Origin: Isoetes taiwanensis
Lineage: Eukaryota > Streptophyta > Lycopodiopsida > Isoetales > Isoetaceae
Direction: 5' to 3'
DNA length: 64,000 nucleotides
Assembly: GCA_021234155.1 (NCBI GenBank)
Contig: JAJEKV010000017.1
Coordinates: 8,561,525 to 8,625,524, forward strand
Shown here: piece after piece, positions 1 through 11,740 of the stretch
Position numbering within the stretch: position 1 is the stretch's first letter
Layout of the letters: each line of letters opens with the position of its first letter
Made by a program: the position numbers and the translations under genes
Notes under the pieces: generated by a model
What the model was told of the DNA's origin: nothing
The model's input: only the letters and a program-made list of their open reading frames with translations
Databases searched by the model: none

Positions 1-47
1 ATGTAAGTGGACCCATTTGGCACCTGTAGACATTGTGGCATCAATAT
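1..47 (+). repeat. Dispersed repeat copy (partner at 10903)
   Basis: The opening bases (ATGTAAGTGGACCCATTTGG and onward) recur at about 10903-10948 with a single substitution over ~40 bp. The family is unknown and the left edge is cut by the window. Confidence 0.6.
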
Positions 48-3000
48 AGTTGGTGCCCTCTTATGGACATATATGGCAATGTTATAGGGCACTTGTCAAA
101 CACGTGGCAACGTAGATGGCGCTTATCAAACACGTGGTATTTGGCATCTGGCACACATGACATTTAAAAGTTATAACTTGGCATTTCAAACTTTTTTCTT
201 CTTCTTATTTATTTATTAGCAGGCTTCCCTAACCCTCCCCTACAACATTTGCTGCAATTCTGGGCTATCTACATGTACTGCCACCTAGTTTACATTGAAT
301 GGGAGCCATTAGATTAACAGACTTATGCATCAACGATTTGAAAATTTAGAAAATAGCCCAATGGGCATTCCATATTTTGTGGCTTCAGTGACTGGGACCG
401 CCTTTGCTCTCAATAATGTATTTAAGTTTTCAGTGTGAGCTGGTGTTTTAATCACAGCATGTAGTACCTTTGTCCTCCTTGCAGTGTAGCAATATAAGGC
501 AATGCTAAATAAGATGTGATAAGTTATCTCCTGAATGCATTCTAACCAGTTTATAATGACAAGTTCGGAAGTTAGAATTTATGTATTCTATGAGGTTTTG
601 CGCTCACGATGGTTGTTTGCTTCCTTGTTGAGATAGGATCCAAATTCTGTGGAAGTTATGAAGGGCCTGTTTATTTTTAGATTAAACGGAAGTGGTTCAA
701 CTGCACTGGCCATCTCTTTGCAGAGTGCAATGGTTATTCCGTACGAATTTAACCTTCTACAATTTGAAGTATTGGGTGAAACTCCAAATAAAGAACTCTT
801 AATAGTTGGATAATGGCTCGAATGCAAGCATAATCTATTCATTCATATCAGGTCTAACTAAGGAATAAAGGTATGTATTTCCCTTTACACATATACAAAG
901 ACTCTCATTACAATTACACAGTTCTGAATGCTATACAGACAATGCACATCATGCATATGCCCTGTCTATTTCTTATAACTATTGTTCCAAGTCCAACATG
1001 CTAAGTTTGTAGCCAGGCATGAATGCACCAGCTAACTGCAATTTTAGTTACATTGTGCCTGTTGTTCAAGTTTAACATTAGTGCCAAAGACATCTAGCAA
1101 TTTAGAAGAGTGATTGGAGTAAGTAATAGAGTTGATTAAATTTTTAGATTTTCAAATTAGAGAGATTGCTACAAATTTTGGCACACTGATTGGCATTGGA
1201 GGATTTGCAACAATGTGCAAAAGGAAGCCTACAGACCTGTTGCTAGTCCATTACTGTTGGCAAACTAGAGTATCTATGCAGATGCAAATTCAATGGCGCT
1301 TTTCACGTCGTTGCATGTAACATAATACTCTTCATTGGGTGCAACAACAAACAAAGCTATCCCAAATCTTAAGAGCGTGTCATCTCAATGTTGATTGATA
1401 CCATATCAGTTCATTGCTTACATCAGCCAGTGTTGAACACCAAACAAACATTCAGCATCATAACATTGTATCTCTATCTATTCTATTCTATTCTATATAC
1501 GATGTGGCAACTGCAACATGTCGGAGAAGCACCTTATTTCAAACACTCAGTTTTGTTAACTCAAGTTCTTTTAAGAATTGAATAATGGAATATCGATATT
1601 ATGACATGCTATTTTATGTTCATAGACTTGTCTGCAAATGCTCATTTAGAAGGCATTTGTACTTTTTCCTTTCTAACCTATCTAATTCCTTTCTCTTTAT
1701 GCTGCACTTCCTGGAAAGCAAATAGCTCTATTGGAAATGAGATTTGTGCAAGTTGTACAATTTATTGTTGGAGATATTAGAGCTAAAGCTATCATTAATC
1801 TTACTGTTCAACTCATTATACCATCATGCATTTAACTTCAAATTTGAATCAAGCACTTTGACATGATGTGAATATTATGCAGATCTCTCTATCTATCACT
1901 AAGATGCTTCGTAAGCAGATTAATACTTCCTTTCCAACTTTAGTCAGTCCCAAATGAGAATTTAGTGTCTTTCAATTTTATTGTACTAGCAGATTTTTGC
2001 AGAAAAACAATTTTGAATGGTTGTATGCATGATGGGCACTTTCTACAGATTTTCTCAAAAAATGACTATTCTTTTAGATATGCATGATGGCAGTTCATCA
2101 CTAAATCAAAAGGAGTTGACGACCTTCATACATTGATTACTTGGGACATCTTCTAATCCTGTAGTTGTGTTGCACTCCTTGGTTGGCACTAATATGCTTC
2201 AAATTAATCTAAACCTCTTACAAAGAGCTGCATATTTTATTCGAGGTAACTTAAACATGTATCCACTCTAGCTGGCTCTGTTGTTCTGCACTGAAGTTTT
2301 CTTTTTCAATGCGTATATGCCTATTCTCACACTAAATATTTGATTTGAGTAAGGCTGCTCATTATCATAATTCATGTGATCAAAATCACTTCAAGGCTTG
2401 ATCAATGACATCATCAGTCCTCCTATGTTTGGAAAAAATTGTTACTTGAATTGATATTACTTGATGCATATATGCCCGGCATACAAATTCATGTGCATAG
2501 CAATGCATTCAAAGCCTTACCTCTCAACAAGCAGTTATATTATTGATGGAAGCATGCTTTCCACGAATGGTTTTTGAAACTATCGTACTGATAAAAACCT
2601 TGAAAATAATGTAGTGGTGTTTAGGAGAAAGCATGGAAATATTACAACCAAATAGTCCATCGTTTTTGGTAGAGAATATACATTTGTTGCTTATTTATAA
2701 ATGTTAGTTTACCTATGAAATATCTTTGTGTCTAACCTTAATTCTTGTGCAAAATATTGCTATTTGTAAATTGTAACCTATCCACCACCACCTTTTGATG
2801 CCTTAAAAAATTGCAATGTTGCTTAAGTAGCTTTTATCTTCATTTAAAACAACTTGAAATGGTAAGAAGAATGTTGTGTTTCTAGAATATTCGTTGTAAG
2901 CCTAGTAGAAAAACAAACTGGTTTGGTGACATTCAAGTTGTTGAAGTGAACAAACTTGAAGTTGTTGATCACAGCTTATGCCATATGAGCAAAAACATAT

Positions 3001-3057
3001 ATGGCACAAAGTCATGAATATACTAAATGAGTAAAAACATCTAAGCACAAAGTCACA
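1..3057. other. Non-coding AT-rich stretch
   Basis: I see no convincing gene here. The ORFs present are short and lack recognisable motifs. The first ~47 bases recur nearly unchanged at 10903-10948, so the window opens inside a dispersed repeat. A short TTCTA-type microsatellite lies near 1475-1500 and resembles the tails of LINEs elsewhere in the window. Confidence 0.5.
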
Positions 3058-3060
3058 TAA

Positions 3061-4610
3061 TAGAATAGAATAGAATTGAATTGACTTTTATCGCACAAGG
3101 AGACCAGCTAGCCTATGAGACCCAAATAAACAAACAAGGAATGACCGACCTATTATTGTCTAAGAATAGAATAGAATAGAATAGAATAGAATAGAATAGA
3201 ATATGATTTTATCGTCCACGGAGACCAACCGCCTATGGGACCCAAGTACAAAAAGAGAGCAAAGCAGCGATTACTACCAGGATTAAAACCCCGTGTCCCG
3301 AAGGGTTTTCTGGGAAAAACCTTAGTAGCAATAAGGATCCGACATACCGCACGATTATATACATAATCACAAGTACATCCGAGGTTAATGCCGGATGTGG
3401 GGGCATAACTAAGTCCAGCGTATCCATTACCTCAGGAGGTCTGATCCCAACAAAGCCTACAGAGGCCGTGCTCATTAGCTCATGCAAGGCCCGATGGGGC
3501 ACAACTAACCCGAGCATACCGAGCTGGATATGCTCAGACGGAAAGCCCGGAGGGCGTGACTTTCATCCTCAATGGCTCGTTGACAAAGATCGACAAACCG
3601 TCCTCACGCGGCTCCCGAATCCATCTCCCTGTCTCAACGCGGAGGTGGTGTGCACTGTCGCGAATGGAAGCAATCACCCTGGCGGCTTTTTCATGGGTAG
3701 ATGGGTGCGCAGGTAGTGGTGTGGGCCCCTCGTGAGCATGGGATTAACCTGGCATTGTCGATAATTTGCCACCTTGACATGTGATGGGGCCTCTGCATCC
3801 CAAAGCTTGGCCATGAAGCAAGCATCCAAGCAACGCTGCTTCAAGGCGCGCAAGCGTTCCTTCGGTGTATGCACCGGTCCACATCGTGTGCCTCGCACAT
3901 TCCATAGCGAGAACCCACGGGCTTGCTTGTCTTTCCAGCCGAAGCTTTGAGTCGTTATGGCCCATCGCCACGCCAAAGCAAGGTTGGGCAGCCGGGCTTC
4001 ATCCATAGCCACCACCTTCTAGAAGTAAATAATGTGACGTTCAGTAGCGACCCTCTCAGAATGGAAGGAAGCCCTGTCTCTTGGAGCAAGATCGATATGG
4101 GACCGTGGATTTCACTCCCGGTGCGCGGGGCCAAGAAAGCCCTTCAGCACTGCTCTAGATCGTTCCAAGTGGTGAGGGATATCACTGGCCCCCACACTTC
4201 TGCCCCATAGAGGAGGACCGGTTCAACCAAGGCCCTGAACAAGTGTGCCTGGTGACCCCATGCATATAGCTCTGCCTTGTGACTGTTGTTTTGCATTGCA
4301 TACAGGGCTTTCCAGCCTGAGTAATCGAGGAAAAACCTTAGCAACAATAACACAGGTGGCACAACATTTCATCATGTATATTTGTATACTTGTCACAACA
4401 TTCCTACTACTGCCACAGGATTTGCCCCGAAAACCCTTCGGCATAAGTTTTTTCTCAAGGGTGTTCATCGCTATGTCCAATTCGACTTCGCACTGTAACT
4501 TAATGAAGTTGATCCAAGCTAAACAAGCTCTCTATCCAACAAGGAATAAGATAGATGTGGTTCGTGCACTTTGCCTCTCCAACCATGTATAAAACTTGTA
4601 TTTCATAATT
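3061..4610 (-). mobile_element. LINE (non-LTR retrotransposon) 3' fragment
   Basis: Read on the minus strand, 4362-4144 encodes a stretch ending HLFRALVEPVLLYGAEVWGP, which is typical of the region after the reverse transcriptase domain in plant and animal LINEs. Downstream frames to about 3674 continue as degraded C-terminal sequence. On the plus strand the fragment ends at an (AATAG)n run, the complement of the TTCTA-type tail of the full LINE at 25850-33795. A second short copy of the same 3' end, with its own AATAG run, sits at 3061-3115, so two LINE 3' ends are stacked. The 5' part is missing. A sister fragment of this family lies at 20320-20690. Confidence 0.75.
3163..3202. repeat. (AATAG)n microsatellite, LINE tail
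   Basis: About eight AATAG units directly precede sequence whose minus strand is the end of a LINE. This is the reverse complement of the TATTC/TTCTA tail at 33771-33798. Confidence 0.8.
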
Positions 4611-4624
4611 TTCTCAGACTACAG

Positions 4625-5728
4625 TTAATGCTCACAACAAATTTGAAGAACTTTATATAAAAATGATGTAATATGCTCCACCCAACCTCTCCCATCATGC
4701 CAGCTATTTTTGTCAATTTTGATTCCACCATTTGGTATTGGGCATGTATGTGTGCCATTGCTATTTAGATGCATACCACCATTTGGCAACCCAGACAAGG
4801 AAATAAACTGCTCAGCTTTGGATAAGAGGTCAACAGCATTAAAAACAGGAGAGTTGCAAGGAGAGGTGCAATGTTCTTCATTAGTATGTTTGGGTGGACA
4901 GTAATCCAATTTGAACCATTCATCTTCGAGGATTTGAGGAATGGTGATTCTAGCGAGGGGGTCAACGACTAGGATCTTGGAGAGTAGCTTGCAAGCGCCA
5001 GGGCTAAACCAAGGTGGAAAGCGAAAATCAGCATTAGCGATTGTAGCAACTTGAAGAAGCGAAGATACAAAGGAGCGTGCAGAGGTGTGATTCTCCTTAT
5101 TGATATGAGCTTTAGGGTCATGGAAAGGGTGATAACCGGCGAGGAGAATAAAGAGGATGACACCACAAGACCATATGTCAACCTTGGAGGGGTCGTAAGG
5201 GCGCTTGCCTAGAATTTCTGGGGCAAGATAATGAAGGGTGCCACAATGGGTGGTTGTGAGGATAAAATGCTGGTCTTCATCTCCCAAATAGGCAGCTCCA
5301 AAATCACAGACTTTTAGGTTTTCCTCTTCATCTAGGACAAGGTTGAGAGGCTTCAAGTCCCTGTGGTAGACATTCTGGCTATGGCTATATTCCACAGCGG
5401 AAATCAGCTGCTGGAAAAGCTTCCGGGCGACCGGTTCTTCCAGTTTTCCTTTCTGGGTCACCTTTTCCGACAGGTTACCTCCAGCGGCATATTCCATGAC
5501 GGAGTAGAGATGGGTTCTGGTAGGAATTAGCTTGATGAATCTGATAATATTTGGGTGTTTTAGCTTCCGGAGTGCCTCGATTTCCTGTTGCAGATGCTTC
5601 ACTGCACTTTTTTTGCCACGATTGATCTCCTTGATTGCCACAGATTTTCCATTCCTCTTCTCAAATGCCAATTTCACAGCTGAAAATGAGCCTTGCCCTA
5701 GCGTCTCCCAAATAGTATATTCCTCCAT
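4625..5728 (-). CDS. CIPK/SnRK3-like serine/threonine protein kinase, short C terminus
   Basis: The 367-residue single-exon ORF has a complete kinase core. The glycine loop GQGSFSAV is at residues 11-18, the ATP lysine at K33, HRDLKP at 122-127, DFG at 142-144 and APE at 169-171, followed by DIWSCGVILFILLAGYHPF. The last phrase is typical of CBL-interacting kinases, which act with calcium-sensing CBL proteins. Around residue 295 the phrase FNAVDLLSKAEQFISLSGL resembles the NAF/FISL autoinhibitory motif, but with NAV in place of NAF. Family members usually run to 430-480 residues with a phosphatase-interaction domain; here the tail ends about 55 residues after the NAF-like motif with unrelated sequence. 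A TATA-like TATAAG lies about 65 bp upstream of the ATG (plus ~5793-5799). It could be a functional divergent kinase or a 3'-truncated copy. Confidence 0.85.
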   Translation of the reverse strand: MEEYTIWETLGQGSFSAVKLAFEKRNGKSVAIKEINRGKKSAVKHLQQEIEALRKLKHPNIIRFIKLIPTRTHLYSVMEYAAGGNLSEKVTQKGKLEEPVARKLFQQLISAVEYSHSQNVYHRDLKPLNLVLDEEENLKVCDFGAAYLGDEDQHFILTTTHCGTLHYLAPEILGKRPYDPSKVDIWSCGVILFILLAGYHPFHDPKAHINKENHTSARSFVSSLLQVATIANADFRFPPWFSPGACKLLSKILVVDPLARITIPQILEDEWFKLDYCPPKHTNEEHCTSPCNSPVFNAVDLLSKAEQFISLSGLPNGGMHLNSNGTHTCPIPNGGIKIDKNSWHDGRGWVEHITSFLYKVLQICCEH

Positions 5729-6057
5729 ACTTTCGTGTTTTCTCCACCCGACCTTCTTCTTCTTATTTGCAGAAAGTTTTGCTTCTTCCTCTTATACGCC
5801 GCTGGAAAAGGCCTTTTCAAAAGGAATCCTTTATTAATCCAATTGTTTGCTTAAAACCATGTGTTATTAAAACGTGCGGCATTTCTGGGCATGGCAGTTC
5901 ATGTTCATGATGTAAGTTAGTCGAATTTGTTATAAAGCAGAAATAGATTTCAGCAGTTCCACCATAGAGATTTTCAACCCGCGGCTGGTGGGAAAATTAC
6001 AAAAAGGCTACTTCTATATCCATTCTATATCCAGGATAAATGACAAAAAGGCCACTT

Positions 6058-6393
6058 CTAAAAGTTATCCAGGGCAAATAATTCTGCAGGCTTCCAGACC
6101 ATTTCTGGTAGCCGCGTACCATCTGGAGCTTGAAATAAGAAACGAAATTTATCTGCCCGATTAGTTATATCTAGCCTGTCCGTGGCTGGTTCGAACGCAA
6201 TGACATTCTGATGATTTGATAGCATGTAAGTTTAACATAGTTTCATTCATTAACTTATAGATTCCAATTCCATACCTTAACTACAATTTGAAATCGATTA
6301 CTTACCTCCTTTTCCCAGGGATTCGGCGCCGTAGCTTGGCACCAGAGTGACCAATAGAATCAGAAGCATTACAGGCTTGGACATGAGCGCCAT
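6058..6393 (-). CDS. Small secreted peptide, two exons (predicted)
   Basis: Exon 1 (6393-6306) encodes MALMSKPVMLLILLVTLVPS then YGAES, a strong signal peptide with a small-residue cleavage region. It ends at a clean donor, GTAAGT. An acceptor CCAG at 6187-6186 restores frame and gives exon 2 (6185-6058), for a total of 71 residues ending in LFALDNF. A nearer acceptor at 6208 would give a different 44-residue end. A TATA box (TTATAAAAAGG on the minus strand, plus ~6440-6449) sits about 50 bp before the ATG, which supports a real transcription unit. I do not recognise the mature peptide; it has no cysteine pattern in the preferred model. The first exon is much better supported than the second. 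Confidence 0.5.
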
Positions 6394-6439
6394 TGTGAAT
6401 CAGATTCAGAATGAATTAAGTAACTAGACTAGTAAGGAC

Positions 6440-6450
6440 CTTTTTATAAT
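6440..6450 (-). promoter_or_regulatory. TATA box of the secreted-peptide gene
   Basis: The minus-strand sequence TTATAAAAAGG lies about 50 bp upstream of the exon-1 ATG at 6393, which leaves room for a ~25-nt leader. Confidence 0.55.
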
Positions 6451-8110
6451 CGTTGAGCTTGCCTATGTGCTGTGTTTCTGTAGTAAGGAATCCTATGTGC
6501 CACTTTGTTTCTGTAGACCAAAATCAACTCAGAATTCTGATAGAAGATTAACTGTCCATCTAGTTTATGTATGTCTTGCACTTGCAGTCACCAAATGAAT
6601 AGTGACGACTAACTGTCCATCTAACTTAGTTTACTCATACTCAACAGTCCTCAAATGAATAGTGAAGATTCCATGTACCTTGCAGTCCCTTTTTCACTCA
6701 CCAAAAGAATATATAAGTAGTGGAATACTTAGTCTTGCACATCAGTCACAAGTCTCTCTGCACGTCCATTTATTCTTGTCAGCACTTACCTTCCAATATT
6801 TGGCATCTCGAGTCTAGTGCTCCATTTCGCACACCTCCTTACTCAGTACATACCATCTTCCTTCCATCACACAGTTAAGCTTGGTGACCACTTTGAACAC
6901 CAAGTGCTTGGTGCTGGCTCCATTGAGATCTTGTTGCTTGGAACCATGCACAAATGTCTCTCTTGTGTACTTGTTCCTGGCCAGCACATGTCTCATTCAT
7001 TTGCCTCAGGGTCTTCCAATCCTCGTTGGTTCTAGAGAGGGCAACTATTTAGCTCTTTATCCCTTCTGATCATCTCAATTATGTATCCTTCACTCCGATA
7101 TTGTTCAGTTAATCAATGGCAGATTTTACATATCATTATATTTTTCTTGTTGATTTTCCTATTTACATAAATGTCCAGCTTTATTATTTGTGCATCTCAG
7201 CTTTAGATGTTTGTGCAGATCTGTTTTTTTAGCAACTAGATCTATCTTCTTATCAAAATTGTTTTTATTATATTGATCTAAATGTGGCTTGGTAGTGTAA
7301 ATTGTTGAAGGGATAAAATATTGGCAGTCAAGGTTTGGAAAGGTTCAGCTTCTTACGGACATAACATCATAGCAGAGTTAAGTCTTGAACTTATGTTTTG
7401 ATTATAGTGTAAAATATTGATCCTGTGATGAAGGTTACCTGAAACATTAGAGCATATTTCTTTAAGTTTTCAGATTATGCTTTTATAGTGTAGCAGAGGT
7501 TGTTGGTTGCTCATGGTAATGTGCACTGTGCTTCGTCATAAAACATAATCTTCTTATTTTTCTTCTTTCTTCATAAAATGGAGTGGTCAGGTGGAGCATA
7601 ACATGCTCTTGGATATTCATCCCTGTATTTTCAGTGCTCTGTATTTCCTCTGTTTCCTTTTGAAATTTTCTTGTATATTGTTGCTCTTCATAAGGCTTAC
7701 AGATGTGAACAGTAGCGTGGGCCAGATGGAAACATGAAAACAAATTTCTGGGTTCCATGCAACAGCCGATATGCTACATTTTGTTTGAACAAATACTTCA
7801 ATATTCCTGCTAGATTGATGCGGGACCTTCTGAGCCCATTGATGTCCAAATAATGCAAACTAAACGTTGAAATTTAGGGTTTATACTTTGAAGCACAAAC
7901 TTGTTCGTTTGTTCGTCACAGAAAAAACTGAAGTCGCAAATTACAATGTTCGTCACAGCAACCAAACATGTTGAATAGCATGTAACATGTATGCTGCGGT
8001 TTTAATTTGCCAAATGCAAGAAATTATATAGCCCTGGAAATTACTTTGCCAGGTCTTTTACATGTAACACCAACCCTTTTCTTCAAATAACAATTTATCT
8101 TAGTAGCGAA
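6451..8110. other. Intergenic, no supported gene
   Basis: Short overlapping ORFs occur on both strands around 6814-7069 and 7483-7758. None has a recognisable motif, splice context or clear codon signal. The sequence is AT-rich. Confidence 0.4.
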
Positions 8111-8905
8111 GAACATGGGATATGCCAGGTTAAAAAAATGGCATTATGTGGACATTATATTTGCACTTAGGACAACCCTTGCGACCAATACGGATAAAAA
8201 TATGCAAAGCAAATTTATTTGCCCACCAACTCAGTATCGAAGTTGGTTTACCTTGAGTAAGTCCCCATGCAATTAATGTTCGAGACCTTTAGAAATTTAG
8301 GCTGCCCCATGCGTTATATTCTTGTCAAAGTTATATTCTTGTCAAAATTTGGACAGTTATAGAAAAGTCAGAATAGAGAAAACATGCATGTTGCTAAGTT
8401 CGTAAGATGTGCGCATCTTAAAATAAGATGCTTAGATGTAGATGTGTGCGCATCGACACCCGCATCTAACATAGGTGCTTCACCTATTTTTTTAAAGAAC
8501 ATGGGATATGCCAAGGTTAAAAAAATGGCATTATGTAGACATTATATTTGCACTTAGGACAACCCTTAGAGCGGCCAAAAAGATGCGACCAATACGGATA
8601 AAAATATGCAAAGCAAATTCATTTGCCCACCAACTCAGTATCAAAGTTGGTTCACTTTGAGTAAGTCCCCATGCAATTAATGTTCGAGACCTTTAGAAAT
8701 TTAGACTGCCCCATGTGTTATATTCTTGTCAAAGTTATATTCTTGTCAAAATTTGGACAGTTATAGAAAAGTCAGAATAGAGAAAACATGCATGTTGCTA
8801 AGTTCGTAAAATGTGCGCATCTTAAAATAAGATGCTTAGATGTAGATGTGTGCGCATCGACCCCCGCACCTGACATAGGTGCTTCACCTATTTTTTTTAA
8901 AAACA
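8111..8905. repeat. Tandem duplication, ~386-bp unit
   Basis: The segment starting GAACATGGGATATGCCA at 8111 repeats at 8497 with few substitutions and one ~17-bp insertion (AGAGCGGCCAAAAAGAT). Each copy holds several GATGC/GCATC words and ends in GCTTCACCTATTTTTTT. The second copy abuts a LINE fragment. Confidence 0.9.
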
Positions 8906-8909
8906 AAAA

Positions 8910-9930
8910 AAAAAACTGCCAAAGACACTTGGATTAGATTTCCTGGTACTGCTGACCCTAAAATAGGTACAGGCATTGGAGGCACACTTTTAATCAAGGG
9001 GGAAGGATCTCACAGTCATATTGAGATGACACCAAAGGCCATGGATTTTGCTACACCAAAGAAATCAGATGGGACTCCAGAAATGCATGATGTCTTACTT
9101 GAATTGATGGAAAAGGAAGAGGAAATTGAAAAAGGGGAGAGAGTCCCTGCAACTCCTACAGAATTCCTAACCCCAGCAAACAACTTGGAAGGCAATCCAA
9201 AGTTTAAATTCTTCACTAGATCTCCAATGAAGATCTATCCTCAGAGTTGGAAGTACATGGAGGGTTGGAGGATGACTCAACAGGAATTGATTCTGCCACA
9301 ATCCCTATCAGTCCCCATGAAAAGGGCCAGGGTGAAGCAGATTTTGATAACACAAAGCACAGGCCTATAACTCCATCTAGCCTAGGACTGGAGCAATCCA
9401 GTGGACTAATCAGTCTAGATGGCCAGGAAGTGCTGCCTTTTTCATCAAATGGCATGGGATCAGAGCTAAACAAAGGAATGATCAAGAGGAATTCTTTACC
9501 CCAATGGTCAAAAAGAGTAATAAAAAGATCCAATTTTCCTCTAACAGCTCGGCCTTGAACTTAAGACCTCAGGTGAAAATCAAGTATCCAGCTTAATGAA
9601 GGTGATAACATGGAACATGAGGGGTATAAAAGGTCCCTTAAAAAGGAAAAGAGCTCTAATAGCCCTTAGGGAGATGAAAGCAGATATTGTACTATTGCAG
9701 GAACACAGACTGCCAGACTTTGAAACTGAGCACCTAAGTTCATGGATTATCCCCAATGGGGACTCAGTGTATGCCTCTTCTGATGGAACTAAAGGGGGAA
9801 TATGCATGGTGTGGAAGGGCTTTAAGTGTATAAAAAATTCACACATAGCTCAGGCAGATGGACAGTAGCTGTTCTAGAAAAAGGGACAGAAAAAGTTGGC
9901 ATAATCAACATATATGCATATAAGGGCCTG
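8910..9930 (+). mobile_element. LINE fragment: ORF1 end plus endonuclease start
   Basis: ORFs at 8879-9370 and 9247-9558 look like the degraded end of a LINE ORF1. At 9596 a new ORF begins MKVITWNMRGIKGPLKRKRA and continues IVLLQEHRLP, which is the N-terminus of an apurinic-type endonuclease domain. It stops at 9868, but the next frame continues RWTVAVLEKGTEKVGIINIYA, so a single frameshift breaks it. The element then ends abruptly near 9930 without a reverse transcriptase. Only the middle of the element remains. Confidence 0.8.
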
Positions 9931-10700
9931 TAAGTCTCTGAAAAACCCTATGAGCCCGCCATTGTAAACGAGGTGCATCTGGACTACCATAGTCGTCGAA
10001 TCCGTCGATCCTACAGCCCAGACCATAAATTGGAGCCTCTGGGCACCTCTCTTTTTGCTTATGGTCATTTATGATTGGGGCCCTGTACTTTTAAATTATG
10101 AAATACGAGTTCGCCTAAGGTTTTGATGGAATATCGAGCCTCTATACGGCTTCACCTAAGGTTTTAGAATATGAATTAGGGTGGCTCGAACCTTTACCAA
10201 AATAACTTAATGTCCTAATAAGACTACTTTGACCAATATAACCAGTGAGCTAAGATGACTATTTTTTACCTTAAATCTATGTTTTTTTTTTTAAAGCTTT
10301 CTGTTCACGACGAAGCGGGCAACAATCCGGGTCTACAGGGTTTTTAAGGAGGTCAGAAGCTGGGCAAGAAGTTTTCATCAAGATCGGGAGGTCTACTACA
10401 AAGAAAAAGGGTCCCTTGTAGCTGGTCAGAGGCTTGCAACAAGGCAAAAGGATCTGCAGCAAAGAACCTACAACAACAAGGCTTGTAGCAGTTTTGTCTT
10501 CTATTAATCATATATATTCTGTGTTTTAGTGTTAAAAGTCTCCATCGATCAAAGATACTTAAGGCTGCAATGGATTGAAGGTATTTTTCAATAATTTAAA
10601 TTTTTTTAGACGCATCTTAACTACATCTTAAAACTTAGATGCTTCACTGCATTAGATGCTTTCAATGTGTTGCATCTGACGCATCTCTCTTAGGATGCTT
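9931..10700. other. Unassigned repetitive DNA
   Basis: No coding sequence is supported. The phrase CACCTAAGGTTTT (and GCCTAAGGTTTT) is repeated around 10110-10170. From 10612 there is a cluster of GATGC/GCATC words like those in the duplication at 8.1-8.9 kb. Confidence 0.35.
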
Positions 10701-10712
10701 TTGAACTTAGGC

Positions 10713-10871
10713 ATGTTGAGAAAGGATGCATGTGCGTGGAAGAAGCTTGGAATATATGGATTGAGGTTAAACAACAATGTGCATGAGTTCGTGATTGGAG
10801 CCCAGAATCCATTACCCATTGAAACTCATGAAGTCTATGCCATGTTGAGTAGAAAGCCAAAGAAAGTTTGA
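10713..10871 (+). pseudogene. PPR protein fragment (E/E+ region)
   Basis: The 52-residue ORF reads AWKKLGIYGLRLNNNVHEFV, then IGAQNPLPIETHEVYAML. This matches the E-domain pattern of plant PLS-class pentatricopeptide proteins, in which a W-x-E-V-N-N-x-V-H-x-F-V stretch precedes an H-P-x-x-x-E-I-Y stretch. These proteins edit organelle RNA. There are no upstream PPR repeats, so this is an isolated 3' relic. It runs directly into the dispersed repeat at 10903. Confidence 0.6.
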
Positions 10872-10902
10872 CTTAGTAGTGTTATAGAAACAAGTAAAAT
10901 AC

Positions 10903-10948
10903 ATGTAAGTGGACCCATTTGGCACTTGTAGACATTGTGGCATTGATA
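10903..10948 (+). repeat. Dispersed repeat copy (partner at 1)
   Basis: Nearly identical to bases 1-47 of the window. It sits between the PPR relic and the gene cluster that starts at 10999. Confidence 0.6.
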
Positions 10949-10998
10949 AGTTCTTGATTTCTCAGGACCATATGGAACCCTAGAAGGGCGACTGGTTT

Positions 10999-11402
10999 AT
11001 GGAGGATGTGCCATCGATTGACAGAGTCAGTACTAATGGTGCGACAGGTCCAATACATAGAATTTTTATCCGGCCGAGAGTTATCAAGTATTCCATAACT
11101 AGCTTGGTCGAGGGAGATCAGATTGTATGCGAGTGGTATATGAATGGCTGTTCTCTCAGGGGGCTATGCTCTATGGAATGAAATCAATATCTGTGGTTGA
11201 GAACAAGGATATGGTTGAGACCATTCGCTCATACCTGGACCTGCTTCATGACAATTTTCAAAACAGGAAGACTGTTGGAAGCAGTAAGGATGAAGATGAC
11301 GGAGACAAAGATGACAGCCAGGGAGATAAAGATGACAGAGATGTCCAAGGTTTAGACGAACTCGCAGTGGAACAAATAATGGAGAATCTGAGATTGAGGT
11401 GA
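10999..11402 (+). pseudogene. Unknown ORF with acidic D/K-rich tail, one frameshift
   Basis: The first frame starts MEDVPSIDRVS at 10999 and runs to ~11150. The second frame (from 11127) continues through MVETIRSYLDLLHDNFQNRK to an acidic tail rich in DDGDKDD and stops at 11402, so a frameshift near 11150 separates two coding-like halves. I do not recognise the family. A near-perfect 30-bp palindrome begins 18 bp after the stop. It belongs to the 11.0-13.4 kb cluster together with the FCP1-like gene. Confidence 0.35.
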
Positions 11403-11420
11403 GTTTACTTTGCTTTCCGA

Positions 11421-11450
11421 GGGTTTCTTGACTCGCGAGTCGTGAAACCC
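11421..11450. repeat. Imperfect 30-bp palindrome
   Basis: GGGTTTCTTGACTCG is followed directly by a near-perfect reverse complement (two mismatches). It shares the GACTCG/CGAGTC core with the palindromes at 12495, 12632 and 12760. A more degraded copy follows at 11469-11496. Confidence 0.85.
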
Positions 11451-11740
11451 TTTAAGTCTTTAACTTTTGCCTTTCTCGACTTGTGAGCCGAGAACCTCGT
11501 TTCGTAACTGACGGCTTTCGTCATTCCACGGACATCGAGCGCAATCAATCTGGATCGTTGTCGCTATCACAAGGATCTGCTGGAGATTCAATTCCACAAG
11601 AGGACACTGCATTTAAAAAAGGCAGTCCAGTAGAAGATAGTGGGACATCAAGAAAGGATCTGAAAGAATAATGATCCCGCATATGGATCCCGATCAAGAA
11701 GAAGAAATCTAGTTAGAGCCAAACGAGAACTAATAGGATC

